Part shown: piece after piece, positions 8,473 to 18,314 of the stretch | Numbering within the stretch: position 1 is the stretch's first letter | Layout of the letters: each line of letters begins with the position of its first letter | Origin: Pseudomonas parafulva | GTDB lineage: Bacteria; Pseudomonadota; Gammaproteobacteria; Pseudomonadales; Pseudomonadaceae | Assembly: GCF_000800255.1 (NCBI RefSeq) | Contig: NZ_CP009747.1 | Location: 682,001 to 746,000, forward strand | Length of the DNA: 64,000 nucleotides | Reading direction: 5' to 3' | Position numbers and translations under genes: made by a program | The notes under the pieces: generated by a model | Database searches by the model: none | What the model was told of the DNA's origin: nothing | The model's input: only the letters and a program-made list of their open reading frames with translations

Positions 8473-9780
8473 TCAGCGCAGTTTTTCCAGCATCTGGTAG
8501 TACCACATCCCGACCGACAACAACGGGTTGCCCAGCAGGTCGCCCATCGGCACCTTGATGTGCCGGCATTGGGCGAAGGTGTCGAAGCGCTCCAGGGTGC
8601 CGGTCAAGGCTTCGGCCATGATTTCGCCCATGATGTGGCTGGTGGCGATGCCGTGCCCTGAATACCCCTGGCAATACCAGACGTTGTCCGACAGCTTGCC
8701 CAACTGCGGAATGCGGTTGACCACGATCCCCATCGCGCAACTCCACTTGAACTCGATCGGCACGCCTTTGAGCGCGGGAAAGGTGCGCTCGATGCATGGC
8801 CGCAGCTCGGCCTCGATGTCCCGTGAATCGCGTCCGGAATAGTGGGCGCCGCCGCCGAACAGCAGGCGCTTGTCAGCCGTCAGGCGGTAGTAGTCGAGGA
8901 CGAAGCGGCAGTCGTACACCGCCAGGTCGTGGGGATTGATCTGCTCTGCCAGCTCGCCCAGCGCAGCGGTGGTGACGATCCCGCCCATAGCCGGAAAGAT
9001 CTTGCCTTTGAGCTGGCGCTGCTCGAGCTTGTGATAGACGTCGCCGGCCAGCAGCACCTGGCGCGCGTCGATGCGCCCGTGGGCCGTGATCACCGCCGGA
9101 CGCGCACCGTGGACGATCTCCAGCACCTCGGACTGCTCGAAGATCAACGCGCCCAGTTGGCCGGCGGCACGGGCCTCGCCCAGGCACAGGTTGAGCGGGT
9201 GCAGGTGCAGGTTACGGCTGTTCTTCAGCGCGCCCAGGTACAGCGGGCTCTGCAGGTGCTGGGAGACGCCGCGACGGTCGAGCAACTGCACCTGATCGCC
9301 CATGCCGCGGCGCTGGGCCTCGGCTTCGAAGGCGCGCAGTTCATCCAGGTGCGAGGGCTTCATGGCCGCGTGCAGGTGGCCGTGCTTGAGGTCGCACTGG
9401 ATGCCGTAGCGTGCCACGCGCTGCTCGATGATCTGATGCCCGCGCCAGCGCAGTTGCCAGATGAAGTCGTCCACTTCGGCGCCGAGGCGCCGGCGCATCT
9501 GTGTACGCATTGCCTCGTCGCCCGACAGGCTGCCGGTGACCTGACCCCCATTGCGCCCGCTGGCGCCCCAGCCAATGCGGTGGGTGTCGACGATGGCCAC
9601 TTTCAGGCCGCGCTCGGCCAGCTCCACCGCTGTAGCGACGCCGGTGAAACCGCCGCCGATGATCGCCACATCGACCTCGACCGTGCCCTCGAGGCGGGGG
9701 TACTCGACGGGGTCGTTGAGCGTGGCGCTGTAGTAGGAGAGGGCACGTTGCGCCTGGGCGCCGTTCACTGCTGCATGCAT
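8473..9780 (-). CDS. FAD-dependent oxidoreductase (DAO family), gamma-glutamylputrescine oxidase-like
   Basis: A 435-residue flavoprotein. The N-terminal dinucleotide-binding motif is AIIGGGFTGVATAVELAERG (about residues 40-60), followed by GWGASGRNGGQVTG, typical of the DAO/PuuB/OrdL class. Such enzymes oxidise amines or glutamylated amines to aldehydes. The next gene upstream in the transcription unit is a glutamine-synthetase-like ligase, and the pair matches the gamma-glutamylated polyamine route (PuuA/PuuB type). The exact amine is unknown. The genes are 25 bp apart and probably co-transcribed. Confidence 0.85.
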   Translation of the reverse strand: MHAAVNGAQAQRALSYYSATLNDPVEYPRLEGTVEVDVAIIGGGFTGVATAVELAERGLKVAIVDTHRIGWGASGRNGGQVTGSLSGDEAMRTQMRRRLGAEVDDFIWQLRWRGHQIIEQRVARYGIQCDLKHGHLHAAMKPSHLDELRAFEAEAQRRGMGDQVQLLDRRGVSQHLQSPLYLGALKNSRNLHLHPLNLCLGEARAAGQLGALIFEQSEVLEIVHGARPAVITAHGRIDARQVLLAGDVYHKLEQRQLKGKIFPAMGGIVTTAALGELAEQINPHDLAVYDCRFVLDYYRLTADKRLLFGGGAHYSGRDSRDIEAELRPCIERTFPALKGVPIEFKWSCAMGIVVNRIPQLGKLSDNVWYCQGYSGHGIATSHIMGEIMAEALTGTLERFDTFAQCRHIKVPMGDLLGNPLLSVGMWYYQMLEKLR

Positions 9781-9805
9781 GAGAAATTCCTTGTCGTTCG
9801 GGGGA

Positions 9806-11209
9806 TCAGGCCTGGTGCAAATACCAGCGCCAGTCCTGTTCGCCCACTTCGGCCATGAACTGGCGGTATTCGGCGCGCTTGACCTTCAGGTACACGCCGA
9901 GAAAAGCGTCGCCCAAGGCGTCGCGTGCCCACTGCGAGCCCTCCAGGGCTTCAAGGGCAGTCAGCCAGTCGGTGGGCAGGTGTTCCTGGGCCTGGGCGTA
10001 GCCGTTGCCCTGCACCGGTGCGCCCGGATCGAGCTGCTGGCGGATACCGGCGTGGCTGGCGGCGAGCATCGCAGCGGCGGCCAGGTAGGGATTGGCATCG
10101 GCGCCACAGACGCGATGCTCGATATGCCGACTGGCCGCCGGCCCGCCCGGCACGCGCAGGCTCACGGTGCGGTTGTCGACGCCCCAGGTCGGCGCCAGCG
10201 GTGCATAGCTGTTGGCCTGAAAGCGCCGGTAGGCGTTGGCGGTGGGGCAGAACAGCAGCAACGATTCGCGCAGGTGACGCAGCATCCCGGCCACCGCCTG
10301 GCGCAGCAGCGGCGTACCGGCCGCATCGTCGCTGGCGAACAGGTTGCGACCGGCCGCATCGGCCAGGCTAAGGTGCATGTGCATGCCGGTGCCGGCGAGG
10401 TGGGCGAAGGGTTTGGCCATGAAGCACGCCTGCATGCCATAGGCGTGAGCCACGCCTTTGACCAGGCGCTTGTAGCGCACGGCCTGGTCCATCGCCGTCA
10501 GTGCATCGCCATGCTCCAGGGTGATTTCCACTTGCCCGGGGGCATACTCGGAAATCGCCGTGCGCGCCGGTATCCCCTGGGCCTTGCAGGCGGCGTAGAG
10601 GTCGGCGAGGAAGGGCTCGATCTGCTCCAGTTCGCGCAAGCCATACACTTGGGTGGCACGCGGTCGTCCACCGTCGCGGTCCAGCGCCGGCTGCGGTTGG
10701 CCCTGGGCATCGCGCTGCTGATCGAGCAGGTAGAACTCCAGCTCGCAGGCCATCACCGGGTGGTAGCCGTCGGCTTTCAGGGCCTGGAGGGTGTGCAGCA
10801 GCACATGCCGGGGGTCGGCGACACTGGCCGGCAGGCCTTCGCTGGGATGCATGCTGACCTGCACGGCGGCAGTGGGCACCCTGCGCCAGGGCAGACGCAC
10901 CAGGCTGCCTTCAAGTGGGTAAGCGCGGCAGTCGATGTCGCCGACGTCCCACACCAGGCCGGAGTTTTCCACGTCGTCACCCTGGATAGTCAGGCCGAGG
11001 ATGGTGCTGGGCAACGGTCGGCCCTGTTCATACACCGCCAACAGCTCGTCGCGGTGCAGCAGCTTGCCGCGTGGTACACCGTTGGCGTCGAGGATGAACA
11101 GCTCGAACAACTCGATATCGGGGTTGCTCGCCAGAAACTGGCGGGCGTGATTGGGATCGGCAAAATGCATGTAAGCGCTCGCTCGCGCGCCCTGGGTGAG
11201 GGTGCGCAC
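9806..11209 (-). CDS. Glutamine synthetase family protein, gamma-glutamylpolyamine synthetase-like
   Basis: A 467-residue GS-fold ligase. The beta-grasp N-terminal region (ELFILDANGVPRGK) is followed by the catalytic domain with ACELEFYL, the histidine/ATP segment GTGMHMHLSL, and the arginine loop SLRVPGG with HIEHRVCGADANPY. PuuA-type members couple glutamate to an amine such as putrescine with ATP. Its partner is the FAD oxidase just downstream. The open frame begins with GTG at 11209, a few bases after a GGTGG element; an in-frame ATG at 11170 is the alternative. True nitrogen-assimilating GlnA is less likely given the context and sequence pattern. Confidence 0.85.
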   Translation of the reverse strand: MRTLTQGARASAYMHFADPNHARQFLASNPDIELFELFILDANGVPRGKLLHRDELLAVYEQGRPLPSTILGLTIQGDDVENSGLVWDVGDIDCRAYPLEGSLVRLPWRRVPTAAVQVSMHPSEGLPASVADPRHVLLHTLQALKADGYHPVMACELEFYLLDQQRDAQGQPQPALDRDGGRPRATQVYGLRELEQIEPFLADLYAACKAQGIPARTAISEYAPGQVEITLEHGDALTAMDQAVRYKRLVKGVAHAYGMQACFMAKPFAHLAGTGMHMHLSLADAAGRNLFASDDAAGTPLLRQAVAGMLRHLRESLLLFCPTANAYRRFQANSYAPLAPTWGVDNRTVSLRVPGGPAASRHIEHRVCGADANPYLAAAAMLAASHAGIRQQLDPGAPVQGNGYAQAQEHLPTDWLTALEALEGSQWARDALGDAFLGVYLKVKRAEYRQFMAEVGEQDWRWYLHQA

Positions 11210-11655
11210 GGGACCACCGCAAAACAGGCGCGGTGCGTCGGACGGAGTCAGGCAGCCACAGGGCTGCGGTGGGCGTCAGGAAAAGGCGAGCGAGGTGTCC
11301 GGCGGGCGTGCATGGCGGCAGTGCCACAGCGCCCAGAAGGCCAGGATGACGTGCACCAGCGGATTCTCACCGGCACGCGCCCTGGCCTTCGCTAGCGAAG
11401 GCCGTGAAGGCGGGGGCGGGGTGATCGGCTCGGCGGTCATGGGTTGGATACTCACATGCGCTGGAAGGGTGATTAAAGCGGTGAGTGGCGACGTTCACTC
11501 CTGTTATCGCTAAACATTTGAAATCTGTCCTGCCAATAGGGAAGTCTTTGCGCTGCCCTGTTCGGATTTGTCGGGTAGGCCGCGTCGCATGATCAGGTGA
11601 AGGTTTCACTCCCCGTGCACGCCGCGACGCCGACATCGTCAATGCAGGAGCTGCC
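11210..11655. other. Intergenic stretch, no gene seen
   Basis: The 446 bp between the glutamine-synthetase-like gene and the small membrane protein gene hold no convincing coding frame. The only structured item I see is a 20-bp palindrome at 11384-11403. The promoter of the divergent metabolic pair presumably lies here. Confidence 0.5.
11384..11403. repeat. Perfect 20-bp palindrome
   Basis: GGCCTTCGCTAGCGAAGGCC reads identically on both strands, with no loop bases. It could be a dimeric-protein operator or a hairpin of the REP type (the TTCGC/GCGAA core recurs in such elements). It is about 175 bp upstream of the glutamine-synthetase-like start. No regulator is suggested. Confidence 0.5.
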
Positions 11656-11904
11656 ATGTCCACCCTTTCCACCCTGGCCTTCATCCTGGTCGCCGGCTGC
11701 GTGCTGGACTGGCTGTGCCGATCGATGCGCCTGCGCGATGCGGTGTGTCTGCTGTTCATGGTGGCCAGCATCACCAGTTGCACGCAGTTGGGCGAGCGCG
11801 AAATCCTGTGGCTGGACGGTCTGGACTGGACCATTTTCTTCACCCTGATCGGCACGCGACTGCTGTTCGAGCGGTCGGCGGTGTTCGAGCGTCGTCGCCC
11901 CTGA
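11656..11904 (+). CDS. Small two-helix membrane protein of unknown function
   Basis: An 82-residue protein with two likely membrane segments (about residues 6-18 plus 27-42, then IFFTLIGTRLLF near 60-72) separated by polar turns. It ends in a basic tail (FERRRP). An AGGAG ribosome site precedes the ATG by a normal distance, which supports a real gene. I do not recognise a family. It is monocistronic, just upstream of hrpA on the same strand, with a 138-bp gap. Confidence 0.55.
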   Translation: MSTLSTLAFILVAGCVLDWLCRSMRLRDAVCLLFMVASITSCTQLGEREILWLDGLDWTIFFTLIGTRLLFERSAVFERRRP

Positions 11905-12042
11905 CGTCCAAGCCCGCAACGCTGCAACAGCCCCCGGCTCAGCCACCCCAACCAGCAAAGCCCGGGCAAATCTGCGACAATCGCCCACCTTCCGAATGCC
12001 GATCATGAGTAAGCAGGGTCACCTGCATCACCCAGAAGCCCC

Positions 12043-15000
12043 ATGACTGACCACGCCATCGACACACTGCTGCACACCCTCGACCACGCCATGCTCGCCG
12101 ACCGCCACCGCCTGCGGCGGCAATTGCACGAGCTGCGCAAGCGCCCCGATGAGGCCAAGCTGGCGCAGTGGGCGCAGAAGGTCCAGGCCTCCTGCGCCCA
12201 GGTCACCGCGCGCCAGCAGAGCGTGCCGAGCATCCGCTACGACGACAACCTGCCTATTGCCGCCAAGCGCGACGAGATCAAGAAAGCCCTGGCCGAACAC
12301 CAGGTGCTGGTCATCGCCGGCGAGACCGGCTCGGGCAAGACCACCCAGTTGCCGAAGATCTGCCTGGAGCTGGGCCGCGGCAGCCATGGCCTGATCGCCC
12401 ACACCCAGCCACGGCGAATTGCCGCGCGCAGCGTCGCCACGCGGGTGGCGGAGGAACTGGGCACGCCCTTGGGGGCGCTGGTCGGCTACCAGGTGCGCTT
12501 CGAAGACCAGAGCGATGCCAACACCCTGGTCAAGCTGATGACCGACGGTATCCTGCTGGCCGAAACCCAGCATGACCGCTTCCTCGAGCGCTACGACACG
12601 ATCATCGTCGACGAAGCCCACGAACGCAGCCTGAACATCGACTTCCTGCTCGGCTACCTCAAGACCCTGCTGCCGCGCCGTCCCGACCTCAAGCTGATCA
12701 TCACCTCGGCGACCATCGACCTGGAGCGCTTCTCCCAGCACTTCGACGGCGCGCCGATCATCGAGGTGTCCGGGCGCACCTACCCGGTGGACACCTGGTA
12801 TCGCCCGCTGACCAGCGAGCAGGACGAGGAAGGCAACGTGGTCGAGGACGACCTCAGCGTCGATCAGGCGATCCTCGCCACGCTGGACGAAATTGCCGCG
12901 CACGAGCGCAGCCAGGGCAAGGGCCCGGGCGATGTGCTGGTGTTCCTGCCCGGCGAGCGCGAGATTCGCGACGCCGCCGAGATCCTGCGCAAGGCGCAGT
13001 TGCGCCATACCGAGATCCTGCCGCTGTACGCGCGGCTCACCCCGGCCGAACAGCAGAAGATCTTCCAGTCCCACAGCGGCCGACGCGTGGTGCTGGCCAC
13101 CAACGTTGCCGAAACCTCGCTGACGGTGCCCGGCATCCGCTACGTGATCGACAGCGGCACCGCCCGTATCAGCCGCTACAGCTACCGCGCCAAAGTCCAG
13201 CGCCTGCCCATCGAGGCCGTGTCGCAAGCCAGCGCCAACCAGCGTAAAGGGCGCTGCGGACGGGTCGAGCCGGGGATCTGCATCCGCCTGTACAGCGAAG
13301 AGGATTTCAACGGCCGCCCGGCGTTCACCGATCCCGAGATCCTGCGCACCAACCTGGCGGCGGTGATCCTGCAGATGTTGCACCTGCGCCTGGGTGCCAT
13401 CGACGCCTTCCCGTTCATCGAACCGCCGGATGGCAAGGCCATCAGCGACGGTTTCAACCTGTTGCAGGAGCTGTCGGCGGTCAACCGCGAGAACCAGTTG
13501 ACCCCGCTGGGTCGCCAGCTGGCGCGCCTGCCGATCGACCCACGCCTGGGCCGCATGCTGCTCGAAGGCGCCCGCCAGGGCAGCTTGCAGGAAGTGCTGA
13601 TCGTCGCCAGCGCGCTGTCGGTGCAAGACCCGCGCGAACGTCCGCCGGAGCGCCAGCAGGCCGCCGACCAGGCCCATGCCCAGTGGAAGGACGTCGATTC
13701 GGACTTCGCCGCGCTGGTCAACCTGTGGCGCGGCTTCGAGGAGCAGCGCCAGGCCCTCACCGCCAATCCGCTGCGCAACTGGTGCCGCAAGCAGTTCCTG
13801 AACTACCTGCGCCTGCGCGAGTGGCGCGATGCCCACCGGCAGTTGTCGCTGATCTGCCGCGACTTGCAGCTGACGGTGAACAAGGAGCCGTGCGACTACC
13901 CGCGCCTGCACAAGGCGATCCTCAGCGGCCTGCTCAGCCAGATCGGCCACAAGGCCGAAGAGGGCGACTACCAGGGCGCGCGCCAGCGCCGCTTCTGGGT
14001 CCATCCGTCCTCCGGCATCGGCCGCAAGCGCCCGCAATGGCTGATGGCGGCGGAATTGGTCGAGACCACCAAGCTGTACGCGCGCATGGTGGCCAAGATC
14101 GAGCCGGACTGGATCGAACCGCTGGCCGGCCACCTGATCAAGAAGAACCACTTCGAGCCGCACTGGGAGAAGAAGCGTGGCCAGGTGGTGGCTTACGAGC
14201 AGATCACCCTGTACGGTCTGATCATCGTCGGCCGTCGCCCGGTGCATTTCGGGCCGATCGATCCGGCGACCTCACGCGAGCTGTTCATCCGCGAAGGGTT
14301 GGTGGGCGGCGAAATCCAGTCCAGGGCCAAGTGCCTGGCGGCCAACAAGCGCCTGCTCGAACAACTCGACGAACTGGAAGCCAAGGCGCGCCGACGCGAC
14401 ATCCTGGCCGACGAGGAAACCCTCTACGCCTTCTACGAGGCGCGCCTGCCGCAGGAGATCCACCAGAGCGCGACCTTCGACAGTTGGTACCGGATGAACA
14501 GCCAGAAGGACGCCGACCTGCTGATCATGCGCGAGGAAGACGTGCTGGCCCGCGAAGCCAGCGAAGTCACCGCCGCGCAGTACCCGGATCACCTGCAGGT
14601 GGGCGATCTGCGCCTGCCGCTGAGTTACCACTTCGAACCCAATCACCCGCGCGACGGGGTCACCGTGCGGGTGCCGGCGCCGTTGCTGCCGACCTTGCCG
14701 GGCGAGCGCCTGGAGTGGCTGGTGCCGGGGCTGCTGGAGGCCAAGTGCGTGGCGTTGGTGCGTAACCTGCCCAAGGCGCTGCGCAAGAACTTCGTGCCGG
14801 TGCCGGACTTCGTCAAGGCCGCGCTGGCGCGCCTGAGCTTCGGCCAGGGTGCGCTGCCCCAGGCGCTGGGTCACGAGCTGTTGCGCATGACCGGCGCCCG
14901 CGTGTCCGACGAAGCCTGGGCCGAAGCGGCCGGGCAGGTCGAAGGGCACCTGCGCATGAATGTCGAAGTGGTCGATGGCCAGGGCAAGTTTCTCGGCGAG

Positions 15001-15948
15001 GGCCGCGACCTGGCCGAACTCACCGCCCGCTTCGCCGCCGCCAGCCAGGCGGCGCTGGCCCTGCCACGCACTGAAAAGACCGAGCAGCCGGTGCAGGCCA
15101 AGGCCTTCTGCGAAGTGGCGCAGACCGCCCAGCAGAAGATCGCCGGCCTGTCGCTGACCGTGTACCCGGCCTTGGTTGAAGACGCCGGGCGTGTGCGCGA
15201 GGGGCGCTTCTCAACCCAGGCCGAAGCCCAATTCCAGCACCGCCGTGCCCTGCAGCGCCTGTTGCTGCAGCAGCTGGCCGAGCCCGCCAAGTTCCTGCGC
15301 GGCAAGCTGCCGGGGCTGACCGAACTGGGGCTGCTGTACCGCGAGCTGGGCCGCATCGACGCGCTGGTCGAAGATATCCTGCTGGCCAGCCTCGACAGCT
15401 GCGTGCTGGAAGGCGAAACCACGTTGCCGCGAGACGGCGCCGCGCTCGCTTCGCTGGCCGAGCGCAAGCGCGGTGACTGGACCGAGCATGCCGAGCGCCT
15501 GGCGCGCCAGACGCTGGAGGTGCTCAAGCTCTGGCACGGGCTGCAGAAGCGCTTCAAGGGCAAGATCGACCTGAGCCAGGCCGTGGCCTTGAACGACATC
15601 AAGCAGCAGTTAACCAACCTGGTCTACCCAGGCTTCGTGCGCGAAACCCCGACGCAGTGGTTCAAGGAGCTGCCGCGCTACCTCAAGGCCGTCGAACTGC
15701 GGCTGGAGAAGCTGGGCGCGCAGGTGCAGAAGGACCGGGTGTGGAGCGGCGAGCTGGGCACCCTGTGGACCCAGTACAAAGCCCGTGCCGACAAGCACGC
15801 CCAGGAGGGCAAGCGCGATCCGGAGCTCACGCTCTACCGCTGGCTGCTGGAGGAGTACCGGGTGTCGCTGTTCGCCCAGCAACTGGGGACCAAGGTGGCG
15901 ATTTCAGACAAACGTCTGAGCAAGCAATGGGCGCTGGTGGAGGGTTAA
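12043..15948 (+). CDS. hrpA: ATP-dependent RNA helicase HrpA
   Basis: A 1301-residue DEAH-box helicase of full family length. Motif I is GETGSGKTTQLPK (near residue 93), motif II DEAHERSLNIDF (near 192), motif III SATID and motif VI QRKGRCGRVEPG. The helicase-associated HA2/OB region follows, then the long C-terminal DUF3418 segment specific to bacterial HrpA. It unwinds structured RNA with NTP hydrolysis; E. coli HrpA acts on mRNA processing and stalled ribosomes. It is a single gene in the core region. Confidence 0.95.
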   Translation: MTDHAIDTLLHTLDHAMLADRHRLRRQLHELRKRPDEAKLAQWAQKVQASCAQVTARQQSVPSIRYDDNLPIAAKRDEIKKALAEHQVLVIAGETGSGKTTQLPKICLELGRGSHGLIAHTQPRRIAARSVATRVAEELGTPLGALVGYQVRFEDQSDANTLVKLMTDGILLAETQHDRFLERYDTIIVDEAHERSLNIDFLLGYLKTLLPRRPDLKLIITSATIDLERFSQHFDGAPIIEVSGRTYPVDTWYRPLTSEQDEEGNVVEDDLSVDQAILATLDEIAAHERSQGKGPGDVLVFLPGEREIRDAAEILRKAQLRHTEILPLYARLTPAEQQKIFQSHSGRRVVLATNVAETSLTVPGIRYVIDSGTARISRYSYRAKVQRLPIEAVSQASANQRKGRCGRVEPGICIRLYSEEDFNGRPAFTDPEILRTNLAAVILQMLHLRLGAIDAFPFIEPPDGKAISDGFNLLQELSAVNRENQLTPLGRQLARLPIDPRLGRMLLEGARQGSLQEVLIVASALSVQDPRERPPERQQAADQAHAQWKDVDSDFAALVNLWRGFEEQRQALTANPLRNWCRKQFLNYLRLREWRDAHRQLSLICRDLQLTVNKEPCDYPRLHKAILSGLLSQIGHKAEEGDYQGARQRRFWVHPSSGIGRKRPQWLMAAELVETTKLYARMVAKIEPDWIEPLAGHLIKKNHFEPHWEKKRGQVVAYEQITLYGLIIVGRRPVHFGPIDPATSRELFIREGLVGGEIQSRAKCLAANKRLLEQLDELEAKARRRDILADEETLYAFYEARLPQEIHQSATFDSWYRMNSQKDADLLIMREEDVLAREASEVTAAQYPDHLQVGDLRLPLSYHFEPNHPRDGVTVRVPAPLLPTLPGERLEWLVPGLLEAKCVALVRNLPKALRKNFVPVPDFVKAALARLSFGQGALPQALGHELLRMTGARVSDEAWAEAAGQVEGHLRMNVEVVDGQGKFLGEGRDLAELTARFAAASQAALALPRTEKTEQPVQAKAFCEVAQTAQQKIAGLSLTVYPALVEDAGRVREGRFSTQAEAQFQHRRALQRLLLQQLAEPAKFLRGKLPGLTELGLLYRELGRIDALVEDILLASLDSCVLEGETTLPRDGAALASLAERKRGDWTEHAERLARQTLEVLKLWHGLQKRFKGKIDLSQAVALNDIKQQLTNLVYPGFVRETPTQWFKELPRYLKAVELRLEKLGAQVQKDRVWSGELGTLWTQYKARADKHAQEGKRDPELTLYRWLLEEYRVSLFAQQLGTKVAISDKRLSKQWALVEG

Positions 15949-16113
15949 ACTGCGCCGATTTGTGGCACACTTGGCGCAATTTTGGTCCGGCGATGCGGGC
16001 CTCGTCGCGGTTGAACCCGCGCCTGCGGGCGGCGGGTTCGGTCGCGATCCTGCTGCAAGCTGTCCATCCGACTACAAATTGGCACTGACGTGCCACAGAC
16101 CAGAGGAACGACC

Positions 16114-17235
16114 GTGCACAACGTCGTGATCAGCGGCACCGGCCTGTTTACCCCGGCCCAGAGCATTTCCAACGAAGAACTGGTGGAGTCTTTCAACACC
16201 TGGTCGCAACAGTTCAACTATGACAACGCCGAAGCCATCGAGCGTGGCGAACTGGAGGCCGCGCCGCTGTCCGACGCGGCGTTCATCGAGAAAGCCTCGG
16301 GCATCAAGAGCCGCTTCGTCATGGACAAGGCCGGCATCCTCGACCCGCAGCGCATGAAGCCACGCCTGCCGGAGCGCGCCAACGACGAGCCGTCGATTCT
16401 CTGCGAAATGGCCGTGGCTGCCGCCCGCCAGGCGCTGGAACGTGCCGGGCGCAGCGCCGCCGATGTCGACGGGGTGATCGTCGCCTGCTCCAACCTGCAG
16501 CGCGCCTACCCGGCCATCGCCATCGAAGTGCAGCAGGCGCTGGGCATCCAGGGCTTCGGCTTCGACATGAACGTGGCCTGTTCCTCGGCCACCTTCGGCA
16601 TCCAGAACGCCGCCAACGCCATTCAACTCGGCCAGGCCCGGGCGATCCTGGTGGTCAATCCGGAGATCTGCACCGGGCATTTGAATTTCCGCGATCGCGA
16701 CAGCCACTTCATCTTCGGCGACGCGGCCACGGCGGTGCTGCTCGAGCGGGCCGACCAGGCCACCTCGGCGCACCAGTTCGACGTCGTCAGCACCAAGCTG
16801 CTGACCACCTTCTCCAACAACATCCGCAACAACTTCGGTTTCCTCAACCGCGCGGCTGAAGAGGGCGAGGGCAGCACGGACAAACTGTTCGTGCAGGAAG
16901 GCCGCAAGGTGTTCAAGGAAGTCTGCCCGATGGTCGCCGAGCTGATCGGCAAGCACCTGGCCGACAATCAACTGCAGCCTGCCGACGTCAAGCGCTTCTG
17001 GCTGCACCAGGCCAACCTCAGCATGAACCACCTGATCGTCAAGAAGCTGCTGGGGCGCGAAGTGAGCGAGCAGGAAGCGCCGGTGATCCTCGACCGCTAT
17101 GCCAACACCAGTTCGGCCGGTTCGGTAATCGCCTTCCACCTGTATCAGGATGACCTGGCGCCGGGTTCGGTGGCGGTGCTGAGCTCATTCGGCGCGGGCT
17201 ATTCGATCGGCAGCGTGATTCTGCGCAAGCGTTGA
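16114..17235 (+). CDS. Beta-ketoacyl-ACP synthase III-like (beta-oxidation shunt type)
   Basis: A 373-residue KASIII-fold protein with the triad cysteine in NVACSSATFG, histidine in LHQANLSMN and asparagine in YANTSSAGS. A GTG start at 16114 follows an AGAGGAACG site. It is longer than housekeeping FabH (about 320) and matches the Pseudomonas PA3286-type clade. That enzyme is reported to condense a medium-chain acyl-CoA from beta-oxidation with malonyl-ACP, shunting degradation products into fatty acid synthesis. Proximity to phaJ4 and the fadD pair fits a lipid role. The clade assignment is from memory of length and motifs. Confidence 0.82.
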   Translation: MHNVVISGTGLFTPAQSISNEELVESFNTWSQQFNYDNAEAIERGELEAAPLSDAAFIEKASGIKSRFVMDKAGILDPQRMKPRLPERANDEPSILCEMAVAAARQALERAGRSAADVDGVIVACSNLQRAYPAIAIEVQQALGIQGFGFDMNVACSSATFGIQNAANAIQLGQARAILVVNPEICTGHLNFRDRDSHFIFGDAATAVLLERADQATSAHQFDVVSTKLLTTFSNNIRNNFGFLNRAAEEGEGSTDKLFVQEGRKVFKEVCPMVAELIGKHLADNQLQPADVKRFWLHQANLSMNHLIVKKLLGREVSEQEAPVILDRYANTSSAGSVIAFHLYQDDLAPGSVAVLSSFGAGYSIGSVILRKR

Positions 17236-17322
17236 TCGCGGCGGCGGCCTTGGCCGGGCCGCCTGCTTCAAGGCCCTTGTCCCAGAGGGTGCGGATACAG
17301 ATCGCTGGGTGGCGCCTTACCC

Positions 17323-18210
17323 TTATGGCGCCCGCAGTATGCCTACCAAGCGACTCAACGGGGAACCCGGCTGCACAGGCCCGTGTGCCAGCGTCAGTGG
17401 AACGCTGAAGCTGTCCGCAGCCTCCAGCGTTCGGTAGTGCACGCTGTCGCTCAGCACGACGCGTAGCGACGCCGGCACCAATGACACCCCCCGACCGGCT
17501 GCCACCATCGTTAAAGCAGACAGCATCCGTGGCACGGTTTCCACCGCGCGCGGCACGAAGCCTGCTCTGCGGCATGCCGCCATCAGTACGTCCTGAATAC
17601 CGGGACCATCGGCACGACGGTAGGCCACGAACGGCTCGTGGGCCAATTCGCTCAACGCCAGGGGCGCAGTGCCCAGCGCCAGCCGATGCCCTTGCGGCAA
17701 CGCCGCGACCATGGGTTCACCGCCTAGATCGATGGCCTGCAGGTCAGGGTAGCGTTCGGTGGTGGAGCGCACGAACGCGGCGTCGAGCTGCCTTGCCTGC
17801 AACGCATCGAGCAAGTCGCGGGTGGTGTTCTCCTGGACATGCAGGTCGATCAGCGGATAGCGCTCTCTGAACACGCGGATCACTTGCGGCACTCGGTCAT
17901 GAATGGCGGCGGAACTGGTGTAGCCCAGGCGAATGCTGCCCAACTCGCCGCGGGCCGTCTGGCGCACCCGCTCGACCGCCGTCTCGACCTGCTCCAGCAG
18001 CTTGCGCGCATCTTCCAGAAAGACTTGGCCAGCAGTGTTCAAGCGAATGCGGCGCGGGCTGCGCTCGAACAATTGGACCGACAGCTCACGCTCCAGGTCT
18101 TGGATCTGCTGGCTCAGAGGTGGTTGCTGAATGCCAAGCCGCTGAGCGGCACGCGTCATGTGCTGCTCTTGCGCTACGGCGATGAAATAGCGCAAATGCC
18201 TGAGTTCCAT
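17323..18210 (-). CDS. LysR-type transcriptional regulator
   Basis: A 295-residue LTTR. The N-terminal winged helix reads LRYFIAVAQEQHMTRAAQRL and PPLSQQIQDLEREL, and the C-terminal periplasmic-binding-like effector domain starts near residue 90 (GSIRLGYTSSAAIHD). The ATG at 18210 was preferred over a TTG four codons upstream. It is divergent from a methyltransferase gene 104 bp away, its likely target. Its effector is unknown; the sequence type recalls BenM/CatR-like LTTRs but the neighbour is not an aromatic pathway gene. Confidence 0.88.
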   Translation of the reverse strand: MELRHLRYFIAVAQEQHMTRAAQRLGIQQPPLSQQIQDLERELSVQLFERSPRRIRLNTAGQVFLEDARKLLEQVETAVERVRQTARGELGSIRLGYTSSAAIHDRVPQVIRVFRERYPLIDLHVQENTTRDLLDALQARQLDAAFVRSTTERYPDLQAIDLGGEPMVAALPQGHRLALGTAPLALSELAHEPFVAYRRADGPGIQDVLMAACRRAGFVPRAVETVPRMLSALTMVAAGRGVSLVPASLRVVLSDSVHYRTLEAADSFSVPLTLAHGPVQPGSPLSRLVGILRAP

Positions 18211-18314
18211 TGAACGATCCAATAATATTTTAAACGTATTTATAAAGGACTTTTTATATATTTTACATACCTAATTAGTGGGCCTACGCTACGAAGCAAC
18301 AAAGGAGTAGGCCA
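18211..18314. promoter_or_regulatory. AT-rich divergent promoter region with inverted repeat
   Basis: A markedly AT-rich gap between the LysR gene and the methyltransferase. It holds the inverted repeat TATAAA-GGACT-TTTATA around 18241-18257, a plausible LTTR site, and several -10-like hexamers (TATATT). Regulator binding is inference. Confidence 0.4.

Noticed and set aside
12028..14247. 739-codon open frame antisense to hrpA
   Set aside because: Composition is Gln/Ala/Gly/Arg-rich without motifs, it lies wholly opposite a motif-complete helicase, and it has no ribosome site; a GC-codon shadow.
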